Positions 48,923 to 60,825 of a DNA stretch of 64,000 bases are shown here, one piece after another. Source of the DNA: Todiramphus chloris collaris (Eukaryota; Chordata; Aves; Coraciiformes; Alcedinidae). The DNA lies in the NCBI GenBank assembly GCA_025345505.1, contig JANVCC010000025.1, forward strand, positions 1,844,971 to 1,908,970. Reading direction: 5' to 3'. Below the pieces are notes generated by a model. That model made no database searches. It saw only the letters and a program-made list of their open reading frames with translations, and was not told the DNA's origin. A program made the translations under genes and the position numbers. The stretch's first letter is position 1; each line of letters opens with the position of its first letter.

Positions 48923-50173
48923 CTCTGCCTCTGCTCTGAGTTAGAAGATTACGAGCCAGGTCCTTGCTCAGAGGAGCATATAAGTTCGTTACAGGCATCC
49001 CTCATACTTACTCGAGATTCTGATTAATGAGACTCACAGCTAACAGTTCTAATAGCTTTGGAATAAGCTTGTGTCCCTGGCTAGAGCACACCCTTTTTCA
49101 GTCCCCAAGCAGTGAGAAGTGTGAGTTAAACTGCTGCTCTTCAGATGAGGACTTCTCTGTTTCTGTTCTTACCTGGTCTCTCTGCAGAGTCTGATCTCTT
49201 TCTACATAAGGTTTATAGTTTTCTGCTGTTGGAGACAGGCAGTATTTGCATTTCCTGGTTTTTGAGATGGATCTTGTTCAGCCATCCACTGCAACACAGC
49301 TTTTGCTAAACTTCCTTGTGTTCAGGCAGTAATTTCCGTATGTCACTGAATTTTTGTTCTCAAGTGTGTACAAAAATTAAGAACCTGCTGCCCGGAGATG
49401 GAATCACTAGTGGGCTAACTTGCTTTGGCAGCTTTTTAAAAAGCTGTTACGTAGAACTAAATTGTACAGGGGTTTCTCATTCTCTAGTAGAAAACAGATT
49501 TATCTACAGGCACGGCAGCTGACAGCGTGATGCAAGATGTCAGGAGTAGTTAGTGAACCACTGGCCTCAGCCCCTGCTAAAGTCTTCCTGAGAGGGCATT
49601 GGTCATCCAAAGCAGCCACGCAAGAGAACACGTAAGCATATTGTCACTAAGCTTTAGGGACTAATGTGCTAAAGTAATCTAAAATGTATACATAGCCTCT
49701 TCTACTATGCATGAGGGGTACCTTTCAGTAACTTTGAGTTCTGTGGTCATTCATACCAGTGGCAGTTCATTCTGTTTGACTTCAGGGAGATTCTAGTCTG
49801 AATACAAAAGCAGGGGGAGAAAAGATCAGAAGAGAACTCCTTTAAAAAATGAGATGAATGTTCATCGTGAAGTCCTTCCCCACATGCAATTGTACAACAC
49901 CAACTTTAGGTAGTAGGCTTTTACACTTTTGCACTGATAAAAGCGTAATTGGTAATCCTATTTCGAGTGAATACATTTTAAATACTGAGTTCCATTTGCC
50001 AGTTATGAATTTACAATTGTATGGGTCCTCTTGTTGCTATTTTTTTCTGGCACCATAGAAAGTTGGAAAAGAAAAATTCCAGGAAACTAAATATGGGCCA
50101 GATCTTTGAAATTAGACTTTTTCCACTGCTGCAATACCTTAAAGGGAAGATAAGAATAGCTTTATGTCCTTGT

Positions 50174-50739
50174 TGTGGTTTAACCTCAGCCAGCAACTAA
50201 GCACCACACGGCTGCTTGCTTCCTTTTGCTTCTCCCCCTGCCCCAGTGGGATGGGGAGGAGAATCAAAACCAAGTAAGACTCATGGATTGAGATTAGAAC
50301 AGTTTAATAACTGAAAAATAATAATAATAATAAAAATCATACCATAATAATTGTAATGAAAAAGAAGATACCAGAAAGAAAGTGAAATAAACCCCAAGAT
50401 GGACAAGTGGTGCACAATCTAGTTGCTCACCACCTGATGCTCAGCGACCCACCCCTCCTGGCCAACTCCCCTCAGTTTACATACTGGGCATGACATCCTA
50501 TGGTATGGAATGTTCCCTTGGTCCACTGTCTTGCTGTGTCCCCTCCGAACTTCTTGTGTCCCCCAAATCTTCTCACTGGCAGGGAATGAGAAGCTGAAAA
50601 TTACTTATAATAAACACTATTTAGCAACAGCTAAAACCATCAGTATTTTATCAACATTATTCTCATACTAAATCCAAAACACAGCACTGAAACAGATATT
50701 AGGAAGCAAATTAACTCCATCCCAGACTAAACCAGGGCA
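50174..50739 (-). mobile_element. Solo LTR, ERVL-type found in Neoaves
   Basis: The 566-bp element is bounded by TG...CA (plus-strand ends TGTGGTTTAACC and CCAGGGCA). From memory it matches a widespread neoavian LTR containing 'ggcaactaagcacca', 'catgac.tc.tatggtatggaat' and 'tcccag..aaaccag'. Transcription would run on the minus strand. A degenerate TATA (TATGTAAAC) lies near 50478-50486 and an ATTAAA poly(A) signal at 50303-50308. An internal (AAT)n expansion is at 50318-50331. No internal retroviral sequence flanks it and I see no clean target duplication, so it is an old solo LTR. Confidence 0.85.
50318..50331. repeat. (AAT)n microsatellite inside the LTR
   Basis: About five ATA/AAT units within the LTR, just beyond the poly(A) signal on the LTR's own strand. 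Confidence 0.8.
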
Positions 50740-53700
50740 AGCCTCTTTCTACTGTCCTTCATCTTCCACTTTTCTAGTCCTTGTAAAGTAGTTTGAAGCC
50801 TGAGTTGCTGCTGCTGTCTTTATTGAGATATTTTCCTAGCTAGGGTTCTCTGGAAGAATTAAGTGATGTCCTTGGATCCTCTGGGCCACGAGAATCTCCT
50901 GTGTGCTTCCTCAAACTAGCCACCTGAAAGGCTGATCTACAGGACAGAAATGAAGCAAAGGAGATGGTATTAAGAATGTTTGACTCCATCTACTTCAGAG
51001 ATTGCAGTGGTAAAACAGTTTGTCAGGAGTAGTTTGTTATAGTGACAGCTCTGCAGAACAATCTTGATTCTACCTATCAACCGGAACAGAGGGGTGCAGT
51101 GGAAAAGATTTTCAGTACAAACTTAAACCCTAAATTAATTTCTAAAATAAAAGAAAATATAGAAATAACCTTTCTTAGTACAGAGTACATTAATACTGCT
51201 AGTATCAATAATCCTAACAATTATAGTATTACACAATTAGATTCCAAAGTTCCAGATTTTAAGACAGTTAAATAGCTGAAGGTTGGGGAGGTACAAAATT
51301 GCTGGGGAGTTTTCCTTCAGACAGGGTGAAATTAAACAGGTTACTCTGAGAGCTGGTTGAAACCATACGCTTAATTTATTAATGGTTGAGGGCACAACAC
51401 TCTTTGTGGAACAGAGAAAACAACCAATAATAAAATTAATTCTTTTGTTCCCAAGAAAATTAATCCAGTACTGGTTGTTTTGTAATGGGCTTTTCCCCCT
51501 GCTGCCTTGTCCACCCTTACCTGATTTGCTGATTAGACTACATGTCATCAAGAGATGATCAAGCCTCCTGGTTTCTGAAGAGTCTGCCAGACTGCCTTAG
51601 GCTGGAAGTTTTCAAAACCAGTTAGGGTGAGTGAAGCAAATAAAAAGAATGAAACTCAGGAGAAATAAATGAGTACAAAAAGGAAATAGATTTTCAAGCA
51701 GTTCAGTTACTCAGATGTGGCTATAATTGTCATATTTTATTAACCTTCTTACTACATAGTGAATTTTCTTTCTTTATCCTCTTTAAAGATACCAGTCTGT
51801 GTTCGTTAAAGTCAGTGGACCAGCTTTTATGTGCCAAATTTGTAAAGTTGTTTTGACAGATAGGTCCCTATTGGAATTAGGCTCATAGATGCTACTGAAA
51901 GTCTCACGAGGTGCTAATCTACATCCCCAAGCAGTTATAAAAGTCACCACAAAATCTTTTTCATTATATTTGTGATGGAGTCTACATCACACAGGCTAAG
52001 GGAAAGAAAAGTTTGGATGATCTGAATAAAGCATAGAGCATATGTAATTTAGGCAGTAGGAAAATACAGTGAAAATGAGAAAAGAAAATTCCATGACAGT
52101 AATGCAAACATCCAAATCCCCAAGGTGTCCTGGTTCATGAGTTCAGCTGTGGTGTTTAGTTGGGTGATACATACTGAGACTCTTTGGAACATCAAAATAA
52201 TTTTATTTCTCAAATATTTAATCTTTTTTTAACTACAGCTATGAAGAGCTGGTCTAAAATTAACATGATCCTTAGAAATCCAGCACCTACTGTGGGTGCC
52301 AGGTAGTCTTTAGTCTCCAGCAGCAACCTGTGAGCAAACACTGAGTGGGGAACAAAGGAAGGCAGAGTTCTCTTTGAGCTCCGTGGTTGGGGTGATGATT
52401 CCAGTTAACTTCTTTCCTTCCTAAGCTAAATTCTTAATGCTATGATTAAAGCCAGTGAGAAATGCATATTCAAATCAGTGCTCACATAAGAGCATAAAGA
52501 ATTGTCATGTGTGGTCAAGGCCTGGTGCAGTGACCTGTGTATTGTCTCAGACATTAGCCACCACCACAAGCCTAGGTAGGAGCATAGGAACACTGCAAAT
52601 GTATGGCTGCATCTCACTAATCTTCCAGCCTGCAGAAATTTGCAAACCTAGGTATTCTTGAACTGGAGGTAATATCTGCTTAATGGCTCGTGATGGATGT
52701 TTTTCCATTTATGATTTGTTCAGCTTCTTTTTGAACCTTGAGCTTTCCTGTCTCATCCGTGGAATCAACCCTCGCACTACCTTTTCCTCTGGTGTTAGGA
52801 AAAATAAACATGATTCTCTAGCCATCACAGGGGTGACCAGGGGAAACAGGAAGGGGCTATAACATCTACTTCACAGAGGGCATTCATGTCCTATGGCCTC
52901 AGAGTAGCACTGCGCTTGCCACGGGTTTCTCCTGCCTGCACGTTTCTATTACTTGGTTGTAGTTGGCACAGCCCAGGATATAATCTCCAGATCTTTGTGA
53001 CAGGTAATGAAGAGAGATAGTTTATAGAAGTGCTGGACTTGATCACCTCCTAGACAACTGAAATTAAAACATTATTGAAACTCCCTGGAAAGAAAGATTA
53101 AACTTTTTCTATTAAATTAAACTCCTTGGTCAAATAAGTGGAAGATTCAAAGCAGACGTTGTATCAGTGGCTGGGGAAGATAATTATCCTTGAGGTAGTG
53201 AGAGAAAAATCATAGCAATAGAAAATTCTTACCCAAGAGAACAAAACTTTTCCTATTAGAAAACCTTTTAGTAGAGCTTTAGAGTTCAGAAAAATCAAGT
53301 TCAAATCTAAAGATGATCATATGCCCCTCTGCACTGTTCTATTGAAGCTTTATACTATGTGATGCTGTGATACATTAACTCTTTCTTTTTCCCTGTTGTT
53401 TAATCGTACATTAAACAAGATTACAAGTGTTTATAGAGGGTTTTTTTTCTTATAATCTTCCTCTTGTATCAAGAAACAGTATATAGATTTATATTTTTTT
53501 AGGTGGGGAAGGGGAGAGTCACATACCCTGTTTTGCAGATTTTATTGGTAGAACCAAGTAAACATAAGGTGTGTGGATTTAGTATTCTATGTGGGAAGTG
53601 ATCCCATTCAGATAAGGGCTGGATATACTGGTCCTGATTCTCTGCCCTTTTGTATCGATTTTGTACTGGCATTGGAAGAATGGGTCTCTCACAGTGTTGG

Positions 53701-55562
53701 TGTGCCTTCGGCTAAGCAGGCTTGACCTCCTATGTTTGAGAAGGAACTTTTGCTATAGTGTATATTATTTAAGTTTCTTTGTTCTGCTGATGACATCATC
53801 ATGTCAAGTAGTGTCTTTCGAGTTGAGAGACTCTTCCTGATGAAGCTGGTTTGTCAACTCGTCCCTGTTGTTTCATGTTGCATTTCCATTATGGCTCAGT
53901 CTGTGGACAGAATGATTGCCAGCTCTCCGTGAGAACAGCTGGTTTGGGGGTGTTCTCAGGTTTTGATGGATTGGTTGTTTGCTCCTTCTCCTCACAATCT
54001 GAACCAAATATTTATCTCAGCATTAGGGTCCGAAGAGGAAACTCAATTACCATGATTAAAAAGTTATCATCTCTCAGCTAAGGCATATTAACACATCCAT
54101 GTGTGTGTTTTTAGCACCAAGCATCTGATTATTTTACTCTGCAGATGATGAGTGGTAATTTGCTGGATGTTCTGGTACTTTGGATCATGTGGCCTGACCC
54201 CAAGAAATGACATTTATAGCTATTAATTGCCAGATTTATGAAGGCTTTAGAACCCTAGAGAAAGCAGGAGGAATTGGGTACCTTGGGAATTAATATTTGC
54301 AGATTCATCTAGATCTTCACCAACAAGCTGTACTGTTGACCTATGAAATGTAACGTCATACCTCTGTTTCTTTCTTGCATGCCTCTATGCCAGAATTTAC
54401 AAGGAAATAATACAGCTGACATCTGGGCTTCCTGAATATTTCATTTATATCCAGGCTTGCCCTTTTAGGCAAGTCCTGTCCTTTTATGGATCCATACCAA
54501 GCTTCAGGGATCTGCTAACTGTGAAAGTGTCTACCACATGAATTAAGCAATGTGGGTTAGCTGCAGTTTCTTCAGGTAATGCTTGGTTGTCATGAGACAA
54601 TGAAAAACAAACAAAAAAAAGATAATTCTTTAGTTTTCAGAGCAGAGGTAAGTAGGAAGGAAAAATAGTTATCTTGGTACTTAGCAATAAAGTGGAGGGG
54701 TCTGCGAGATCTAATTTTCCTTCTCAAAATAAGTAGTTCCAAGCAACTCATAAAAAATATAAGTGTGAGCAGTGAAAGCAATGAGATCACTGTTGAATTT
54801 AATAAGGAGACTCTTTGCCTGTAAATTTGTTTCTCTCACGGTTTCATTCTTTCACTTATAAATCACAGGATGTTTGTTACATATTCTTCTACTTCAAGCA
54901 CAAGTAGCTTAGCAAATACTATACATAATGTGCCTAAGAGCTGCTTGTGGTACTTTCTGCATCTGAGGCTTAACATAAGGAAAAAGGAAAAAAATGCTTT
55001 AGGTTAGACTTAGGGCTAGAAATATAACAGGCTTTCAGTAATGATGTATAATCAGACTTATGCAAACATGATGAGATCTCCGTGGAATTTTGCTCAAAAA
55101 TATTTCCCTTATGGGAGCATCTTATGGAACCAATTAAGAATAAACCCAAAAAGATTCTGCTGAATTTCTTCCAAACGGCTACTGTATGTTATAAAGAGCA
55201 ATTGCTCTTTTTTGTAGATTTATTTTTTTAATCATCCTTCAGGAATATCATGAATAATTGTATCTATTCTAGCAAATCTTAAAGGCTGTTTTTAAAAATC
55301 TGTTCAAAAAAATTTCCCAGAGGAATGAATTTCTGTAGGTTTGTTCAATATGATCATATTCTTTAGGAGAGTTATTCATTTCTTTTGTCATACATTTGAG
55401 AATTGAGTATTTTCACATCGGCTAGCCAAACCTTGATGTAAAAGAGCCTTCAAAAATCCCCTTCATGTCTATACTTCAATATCCCCTCTACTACACTGTA
55501 AACAAAAATTGCCTTGGTAATAGCTAATGCATTGATTGGCTACTATTCTTCTTAAATTGCTA
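50740..55562. other. Unique non-coding DNA
   Basis: Nothing recognisable in almost 5 kb. A 77-codon plus frame (51042-51275) with Asn/Ile/Thr-rich translation and an overlapping 104-codon minus frame (51551-51237) are AT-driven. A GAAAAC-rich stretch near 51410-51440 has no structure. Confidence 0.5.
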
Positions 55563-55630
55563 AGAATTTCTAGTATTGTTTGTACTTATCCCTCTTAGAA
55601 TTTCTAGTATTGTTTGTACTTATCCCTCTT
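55563..55630. repeat. Exact 34-bp tandem duplication
   Basis: The unit AGAATTTCTAGTATTGTTTG...CCCTCTT occupies 55563-55596 and is repeated without a mismatch at 55597-55630. The perfect identity suggests a recent duplication or an assembly/sequencing artefact. Confidence 0.93.
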
Positions 55631-56187
55631 AGTTTTCTGATCCAATTTTTGAGTTCTCTGTCATTTCTCCTACCAAGATTTTGCTCAATACAGTTCAGAT
55701 CTGTACACAAGTGACAAAGATCTGCTAATGGCCTTGTGATGGAAGCTTTTTGTGGTTCAAGCTGATTTGGTCAGGCTAGTTCATGTATCTCACCACAGCA
55801 CTGTGCTGTGCCACGTGAACAGGACCAGTGAGCTGAGTCCTGGATTGGCTTCCACAAGTCATCATATGCGGGCAGCAAAATTGTTTTGACTGGCACAAAA
55901 GAATTTGAATGACAGTTAATGGCAGCGACTCGTTCTAAAATCTTTTCAGTGGGTAAAGTGGAGGTCAGGCCCAGCAGGATGAATGAGTACATTGTAAAGA
56001 ATATTTGGCTTTTAAACTACACTGAAACATGTGCCAGTGCTAGGTCTAACAATTTCAAATTTGATGCAATTCATGATATAAAAATTTCGTTGGGTAAAAG
56101 GATTAGATGGTTTTCTGATGGTTAATCATTCTGATCTGGAAATTCAGAAGCTGGAAGGAGATGTTTAAGTAGTGGTAGCTCCTTGGG
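55631..56187. other. Non-coding stretch
   Basis: No recognisable exon or repeat. Short frames (66-73 codons) on both strands overlap. Confidence 0.5.
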
Positions 56188-56300
56188 GAGGAGTGTTAAG
56201 GTCCAATTTGGTTCCCAATATGACCGAGGACTCTAAGAGCTTCTCTGGGATGACATTAAGACACAAACGAGGTCAGATGTCACTTGGCAGCCAGTGGAAC

Positions 56301-56306
56301 TTTATT
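56301..56306 (-). terminator. LTR poly(A) signal AATAAA
   Basis: Plus-strand TTTATT reads AATAAA on the element's strand. It is followed by a GT-rich stretch ('ctcgtttgtgtctta') suitable as a downstream element. Confidence 0.7.
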
Positions 56307-56730
56307 AGTGCTCTTACAACTTAGCAAAAGAGAAGGGAAGAGAAGAAGAAAACAAAGTTGGAAAGAAGAAGAGGGGTAGATTAGCATAGCATGCACACAT
56401 TCCAACAGTGTCCTGTTGGCTGGTCTCTCTCGGTAGGACAAGCTTCTGTCTCTCAGTCTGTGTATCTGTCATCTATTGTCCATGTCCCCTCCTCTTCCAG
56501 GAGACAGCCAATTACTTCTGGGAACTGCTTTGCATTGCCTTGCCCTCATGTTACATCACTCCCGTGGCTGGTGCACATGCCCAGTACCATCGCTGCGGGG
56601 TCTTTTGGTGGTCTCCGGAAGAGACGCTAATGACTCCGAGTCCAGGCTCATGAGCAGTTTGAGGAATGAGGGTATAGGCAGGTGCTGTTTAACCAAGTTC
56701 CTTCTTCCACAGTCCTTTCTGAGCTAGAAG

Positions 56731-57056
56731 GTTGATGGTGTTCCTCTGTGGTTAGTGACTGATGGTGTTCCTCTGAGGTTAGCGGTTGATGGTGTTCCTC
56801 TGTGGTAAGCGGTTAACGGTGTTCCTCTGAGGTTAGCGGTTAGCAGTGTTCCTCTGTGGTTAGCGGTTAATGGTGTTCCGCTGTGGTTCGTGGTAAACGG
56901 TGTTCCTCTGTGGTTAGCAGTTGACAGTGTTCCTCTGTGGTTAATGGCTGATAGTGTTCCTCTGTGGTTAGCAGTTGACAGTGTTCCTCTGTAGTTAGCA
57001 GTTGACGATGTTCCTCTGTGGTTAATGGCTGATGGTGTTCCTCTGTGGTTAGCAAT
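56731..57056 (-). repeat. 12-copy 27-bp minisatellite with RUNX-core motifs (putative LTR enhancer array)
   Basis: Twelve units of 27 bp, consensus on the plus strand GATGGTGTTCCTCTGTGGTT plus AGCGGTT. Nine units contain TGTGGT (units 1, 3, 5-9, 11, 12). Two contain TGAGGT and one TGTAGT. The RUNX/CBF site is PyGPyGGTPy. Linkers repeatedly carry [C/T]AAC[T/C/G]G on one strand (cggttaacgg, cggttg, cagttg), which fits MYB. Since 27 is divisible by 3, two minus-strand frames stay open across the array (117 and 70 codons, units such as NHRGTPSTA). That openness is a by-product of period and should not be read as a gene. Confidence 0.9.
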
Positions 57057-57155
57057 GTGCAAACAAACAACTCCCACACAGTCTCTTTACAAGAAATGTT
57101 GCTCCCCTATAGGGGCGATGTTTGGGACAACTAATCAACTGTCCCTTACGAGGAG

Positions 57156-58364
57156 AAAAGGGTTTTTCCCTTCCATTCTATAGAACTTTTAATATTTGCA
57201 TTGCCACAGAGTAACTGGGACCTTGAGCACCCTATATAATCATGTTCTGTTTCAGATTACTTCCTTGGAGAGCTTCGGTAACTATCACGTTAACACTGGT
57301 GGTCTTAAACAGGACAAGCTCAATGGAAGACAGTAGAAGGAGGGAATTCTAGAATGAGTAACGTGCTATCATTAAAAGACTCAAAATTTGTGAGTTGAAG
57401 TATTCCTGGACTACCTGCCTCACTGCTGTACAATGGACAATATAGGTTATGTCTTTAAAGTATTTATGTAGCCACGGAGCATGACTAGAGGTACAGGTGA
57501 CATTTGTCTAGTGAGAAATGAAGAATTCAAGCCATACAGATGTATGATAGAAGGAAAACAAAATTAGTCTCAGGTGCTAGGATTTGGTACGCAATAACAA
57601 AGCTGTTTGGAAGCTGTGTACCTACAGACTATGTCAGAAGATACTGGGCTTGGAGCCACTAAGGGTCAACGATCCCTCTACAAAAACAATAAAGTAGGAA
57701 TGCTTTGAGTTAAATATTCTACTGAAGTAGAACACAAACCTTTCCTTGGCTTGCAGTACAAGAAAGTTAGATGTAGCTCAAAGAAGATTCAGTGTTTTTC
57801 TCGCATTTGTGAAAGCTGAGTAACTGGAAGCAGACGTGACATTTGAATAGCCTCTTCATGGAGCTCCTTAAAAGCCAGTCACAACTCCTGTAAGCTAGAG
57901 CTGCACAAAATGACTGCATCTAAGTGTCTGCTGCCTGCCAACCCTGATCAGGCAACGTTGGTCAGAGCCTGACACCGCACAGCGCTCACTACCAGAGGTG
58001 TACACCCAGTCCAGCTGTCGCTTGCCTCCCAGGCCCTGCCTTCACATCCTCCTTTTAATGCGTCGCCCTCTCCCGCCACTCCCTCAGCATCCTACCGCCT
58101 TTAGACTAGGACCTCTGTCTTTCCCTAAACTGCTGCCTTTCCATACTAATGCCTCTTTCTGAGCTCTTACGGCCCCTTCCCGTGATGATACAAAGGGGGA
58201 CTGTTCCACTTATCCCACTGGACACATAAGCACAGAAATAAGTGACCTCAAGGTAACTAGCTATTTTGTGATAACTTCCAAAGAGTGACAGCTTGCATAG
58301 TGCTCATAATCTTAACAGAGACAGAAATCTGACCTCATTTTTAAGGGGGTCTTCCTGTGAATCT
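57156..58364. other. Non-coding stretch; GC-richer at 57890-58190
   Basis: No exon is recognised. At 57890-58190 the sequence is C-rich with several CpGs ('gcgtcgccctctcccgccac'). It could be a small regulatory patch but shows no TATA, exon or CpG-island-scale density. Confidence 0.5.
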
Positions 58365-58668
58365 ATCATAGAATCACAGAATCATAGAATGTTAGGGGTT
58401 GGAAGGGACCTAGAAAGATCATCTAGCCCAACCCCCCTGCCAGAGCAGGACCACCTAGAGCAGGTCACACAGGAACATGTCCAGGTGGGTTTTGATTGCC
58501 TCCAGAGAAGGAGACTCCACAACCCCCCTGGGCAACCTGTTCCAGTGTCTGTCACCCTTACTGTGAAAAAGTTTCTCCATATGTTTACCCTAAACCTCTT
58601 GTTTTCCAACTTACTCCCATTGCCTCTTGTCCTAACATTGGATGACATTGAGAAGAGTCTGGCTCCAA
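58365..58668 (-). mobile_element. CR1 LINE 3' portion, minus strand
   Basis: The plus strand begins with the CR1 terminal octamer repeat in reverse complement (tcatagaatcacagaatcat). It continues 'ggttggaagggacct...atcatctagcccaacccccctgc' and on through the reverse complement of the ORF2 C-terminal region to 'gagaagagtctggctcc'. The minus-strand frame here (88 codons, [20 protein letters not shown]...) is the ORF2 end and lacks the upstream catalytic part. The copy is 5' truncated and relatively little diverged. Confidence 0.93.
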
Positions 58669-59921
58669 ACTATCCCTCACATGAGGACACTCTCCTGCTT
58701 TCATTTAGTTTTCCAGCTAAACTTGCTCTCTACTGTAGAGTACCATTGAGGACCTGATGAACCAGAGCTGCCTCCCCATATGTAACATGATTCTGGGTCA
58801 ATATGTATGTAGCCTTTGCTATGAGCACATGTGTTAGAAAATAGGTGAGACATTGGTACTGTCCACGAAAGAACAGTCCAGGCCAATGTACGGCTTGCTC
58901 ACTGACCCACGGCTCTGCATCCACACACGACACAGCCCAGCTGGCTGTGCCTGTCCTCCAGCACACACCACAGACCTCTTCTGGGATCTCTGCCTGCCCC
59001 CAGGCATCTTGCTGTGACTGCAGGAGGGTCTGCAATGTTTGGCAGTGGGCAGATGCTTAAAGCAGAGCCATCCAAATGCAAGTATCTCAGCTGTGCCTTA
59101 AAGTGCAAGGTAAGTTAGGGAGACTTTCTCTTTTAACTAGAAGATTTTACACTACAGACTTCTAAAAAAACTTGAGTTTGAGAATGAGTGCATATATCAG
59201 TGCAGTATTCCTTGGCCTTTTGTCGTAGCCTGAAACAAGATAAGTTTTATTTAAAGGAAAAAAAAAAAAATCAATTCATGAAGGAATTCTTGTTCTGAAA
59301 GAGCCACCTGGTTCTGAGGTAGATGTATACTGGAAACAAATGTTGTTCTCCACCCTGCTAACACTTCTAGGAATAAAAATAGTTGTTCTGTTTGTCCTTC
59401 AGCACTTTATTGAACCAAGGCTTCAGAGCCTGATTCACTTCGAATTCATGCTTAATGAAGCATGAGTTGTATTAATAGCAGCTATTAAATCTAGATAGTG
59501 TAATAGCAATTTCAGCTGAACACAGAGAGTCTGACAATGGCTCAAGTAGCAGTGACTGGCAAAGTCCAGTAGTGATGCACTCCACAGATTTCAATTCAGT
59601 TCCTAAAGATATTGGCTGTGAATCACTGCCCACATAAGCAGAAGGCTGCTTCTGTGTAGGAATACCCCTTCACGAGAGCCAGAGTGTTTCCACAGCAGTG
59701 GCAGTGAGGCACAATGCACAAATACTTTCAGAGGAGCGTGCTACAGAACATGGAAGAACAAATTCCAGCAAACATTAGAGGCCAGCTTACCAGCTTTGAA
59801 AAGCTCGGAGAATATTTTTAGTAGTCAGCTCACCATTTTTGAGGATAATTGAAGGGCTTTGGTATCATGGATGCTCCAGGGGCTTTTAGTGTTTCTGGGG
59901 GAGAGCAGTGCAAAGTCATTC
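58669..59921. other. Non-coding stretch
   Basis: Includes a GC-richer part (58870-59050) with frames open on both strands, and A13 near 59259-59271. I recognise no exon, RNA or transposon. Confidence 0.5.
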
Positions 59922-60018
59922 CTCTGTGACCTGCTCTAGGTCATCCTTCTCTGGGAGGTTGGACTAGGTGATCTTTCGAGATCCCTTCCAACCCCAAACA
60001 TTCTGTGATTCTCTGATT
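59922..60018 (+). mobile_element. CR1 LINE 3' tail fragment
   Basis: The sequence 'tgtgacctgctctaggtcatcc' is followed by 'ggttggactaggtgatctt', 'gatcccttccaacccc' and 'attctgtgattctctgatt'. This is an almost canonical CR1 3' UTR, about 97 bp, 5' truncated. Confidence 0.92.
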
Positions 60019-60825
60019 TGGAGAGGGGTAATGAAAAGCACTCCAAGGACACTGAGTGGAGCTGATCCTCATTTATTATAGACATTGCCACTTTAATAAG
60101 CTGTGCAAACCCCAAGATGAATGTGCAGAGCATTGTGTGGAGATACCCAGCCTGGCTTAACCAGCTCAGGCACAGCAGCCTCGCCCAGCCTGAATTCTCT
60201 GCTCTGCAAACACATCTGCTCTCCTTCTTGGTAGACCAGGGAGTTACTGCACTGCTCTCATTTGGCCGCTCACTGGAGGTGTGAAGCCTTTTCCAATCCA
60301 GCTGCTTTTTCATCAGGCCATCTTGGGAGCTGCTTCACCTGTGCTCCTGTTTATTCACCAATAAACTGAATAGATGATCCAAGTTGATTGTACTTGTCAA
60401 GTCAGAGAGGCTAATGAGTGGCTTACAATTCCGTCTCTTCCTCTGTACCAAAAGATCCAAAATACTTTACAGAGTTAACTAATCAATATATAAAGTACAT
60501 TACACAAGCAACACATGTTATTATTTCATCTAGTTATTGATCTTTGCTTGTTGACTGACTGAGAGCTATAGTTTAAGGCTAGGTATTTACTGAGAGCTAT
60601 GGGAGAAGGCAGGAAAGAATAATAATATATAGACAAAACTACTGATGTATGTAAGCAGAGTTTGGTAACTCCAGCTGATAACAGAGCCTAGTTTGGATTC
60701 TCCAGGTCTTGAAAGTATCTTGCTTACCCAAGCTGTGAAAAAAACCAAGAGTAAGTGTATTTGTAGGTGAAATCTAGATGCTGGTGTGAATTCTAGAGTG
60801 AGTTCTGTCATTCAGAGAGTTTCAT
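60019..60825. other. Non-coding stretch between two CR1 pieces
   Basis: No recognisable exon or repeat. A 125-codon minus-strand frame (60313-59936) runs into the antisense of the CR1 tail and is therefore not a gene. Confidence 0.55.

Larger units (their letters stand above)
40617..50173. other. Unique non-coding DNA
   Basis: About 9.5 kb without a recognisable exon, transposon or RNA gene, apart from small items listed separately. An A-rich AAACC tract lies at about 41905-41940, A17 at 44142-44158, and a slightly CpG-richer patch at 46960-47290. Most frames are below 100 codons. Confidence 0.5.
56194..57149 (-). mobile_element. Solo LTR of an ERV (class II-like) with a U3 minisatellite
   Basis: Read on the minus strand, the element starts (G)TAAGGGACAGTTG at 57149 and ends GGACCTTAACA at 56194. 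GAGGAG flanks both sides (56188-56193 and 57150-57155), a 6-bp target duplication; if the first base of the LTR has mutated, the certain part is AGGAG. AATAAAG is at 56306-56301 on the minus strand, about 107 nt before the end, fitting an R/U5 tail. U3 contains the 27-bp tandem array at 56731-57056. I find no canonical TATA; a TATGCTAAT lies near 56380. There is no internal sequence, so it is a solo LTR. The length, about 956 bp, is large because of the array. Confidence 0.8.

Noticed and set aside
56724..57077. A 117-codon minus-strand frame of repeated NHRGTPSTA-like units as a repeat protein gene
   Set aside because: The frame is open because a 27-bp repeat is a multiple of three; a second frame is open too. 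It lies inside an LTR U3 and has no start or promoter logic of its own.
58382..58648. A minus-strand 88-codon frame as a host gene
   Set aside because: It is the antisense-oriented CR1 ORF2 end.
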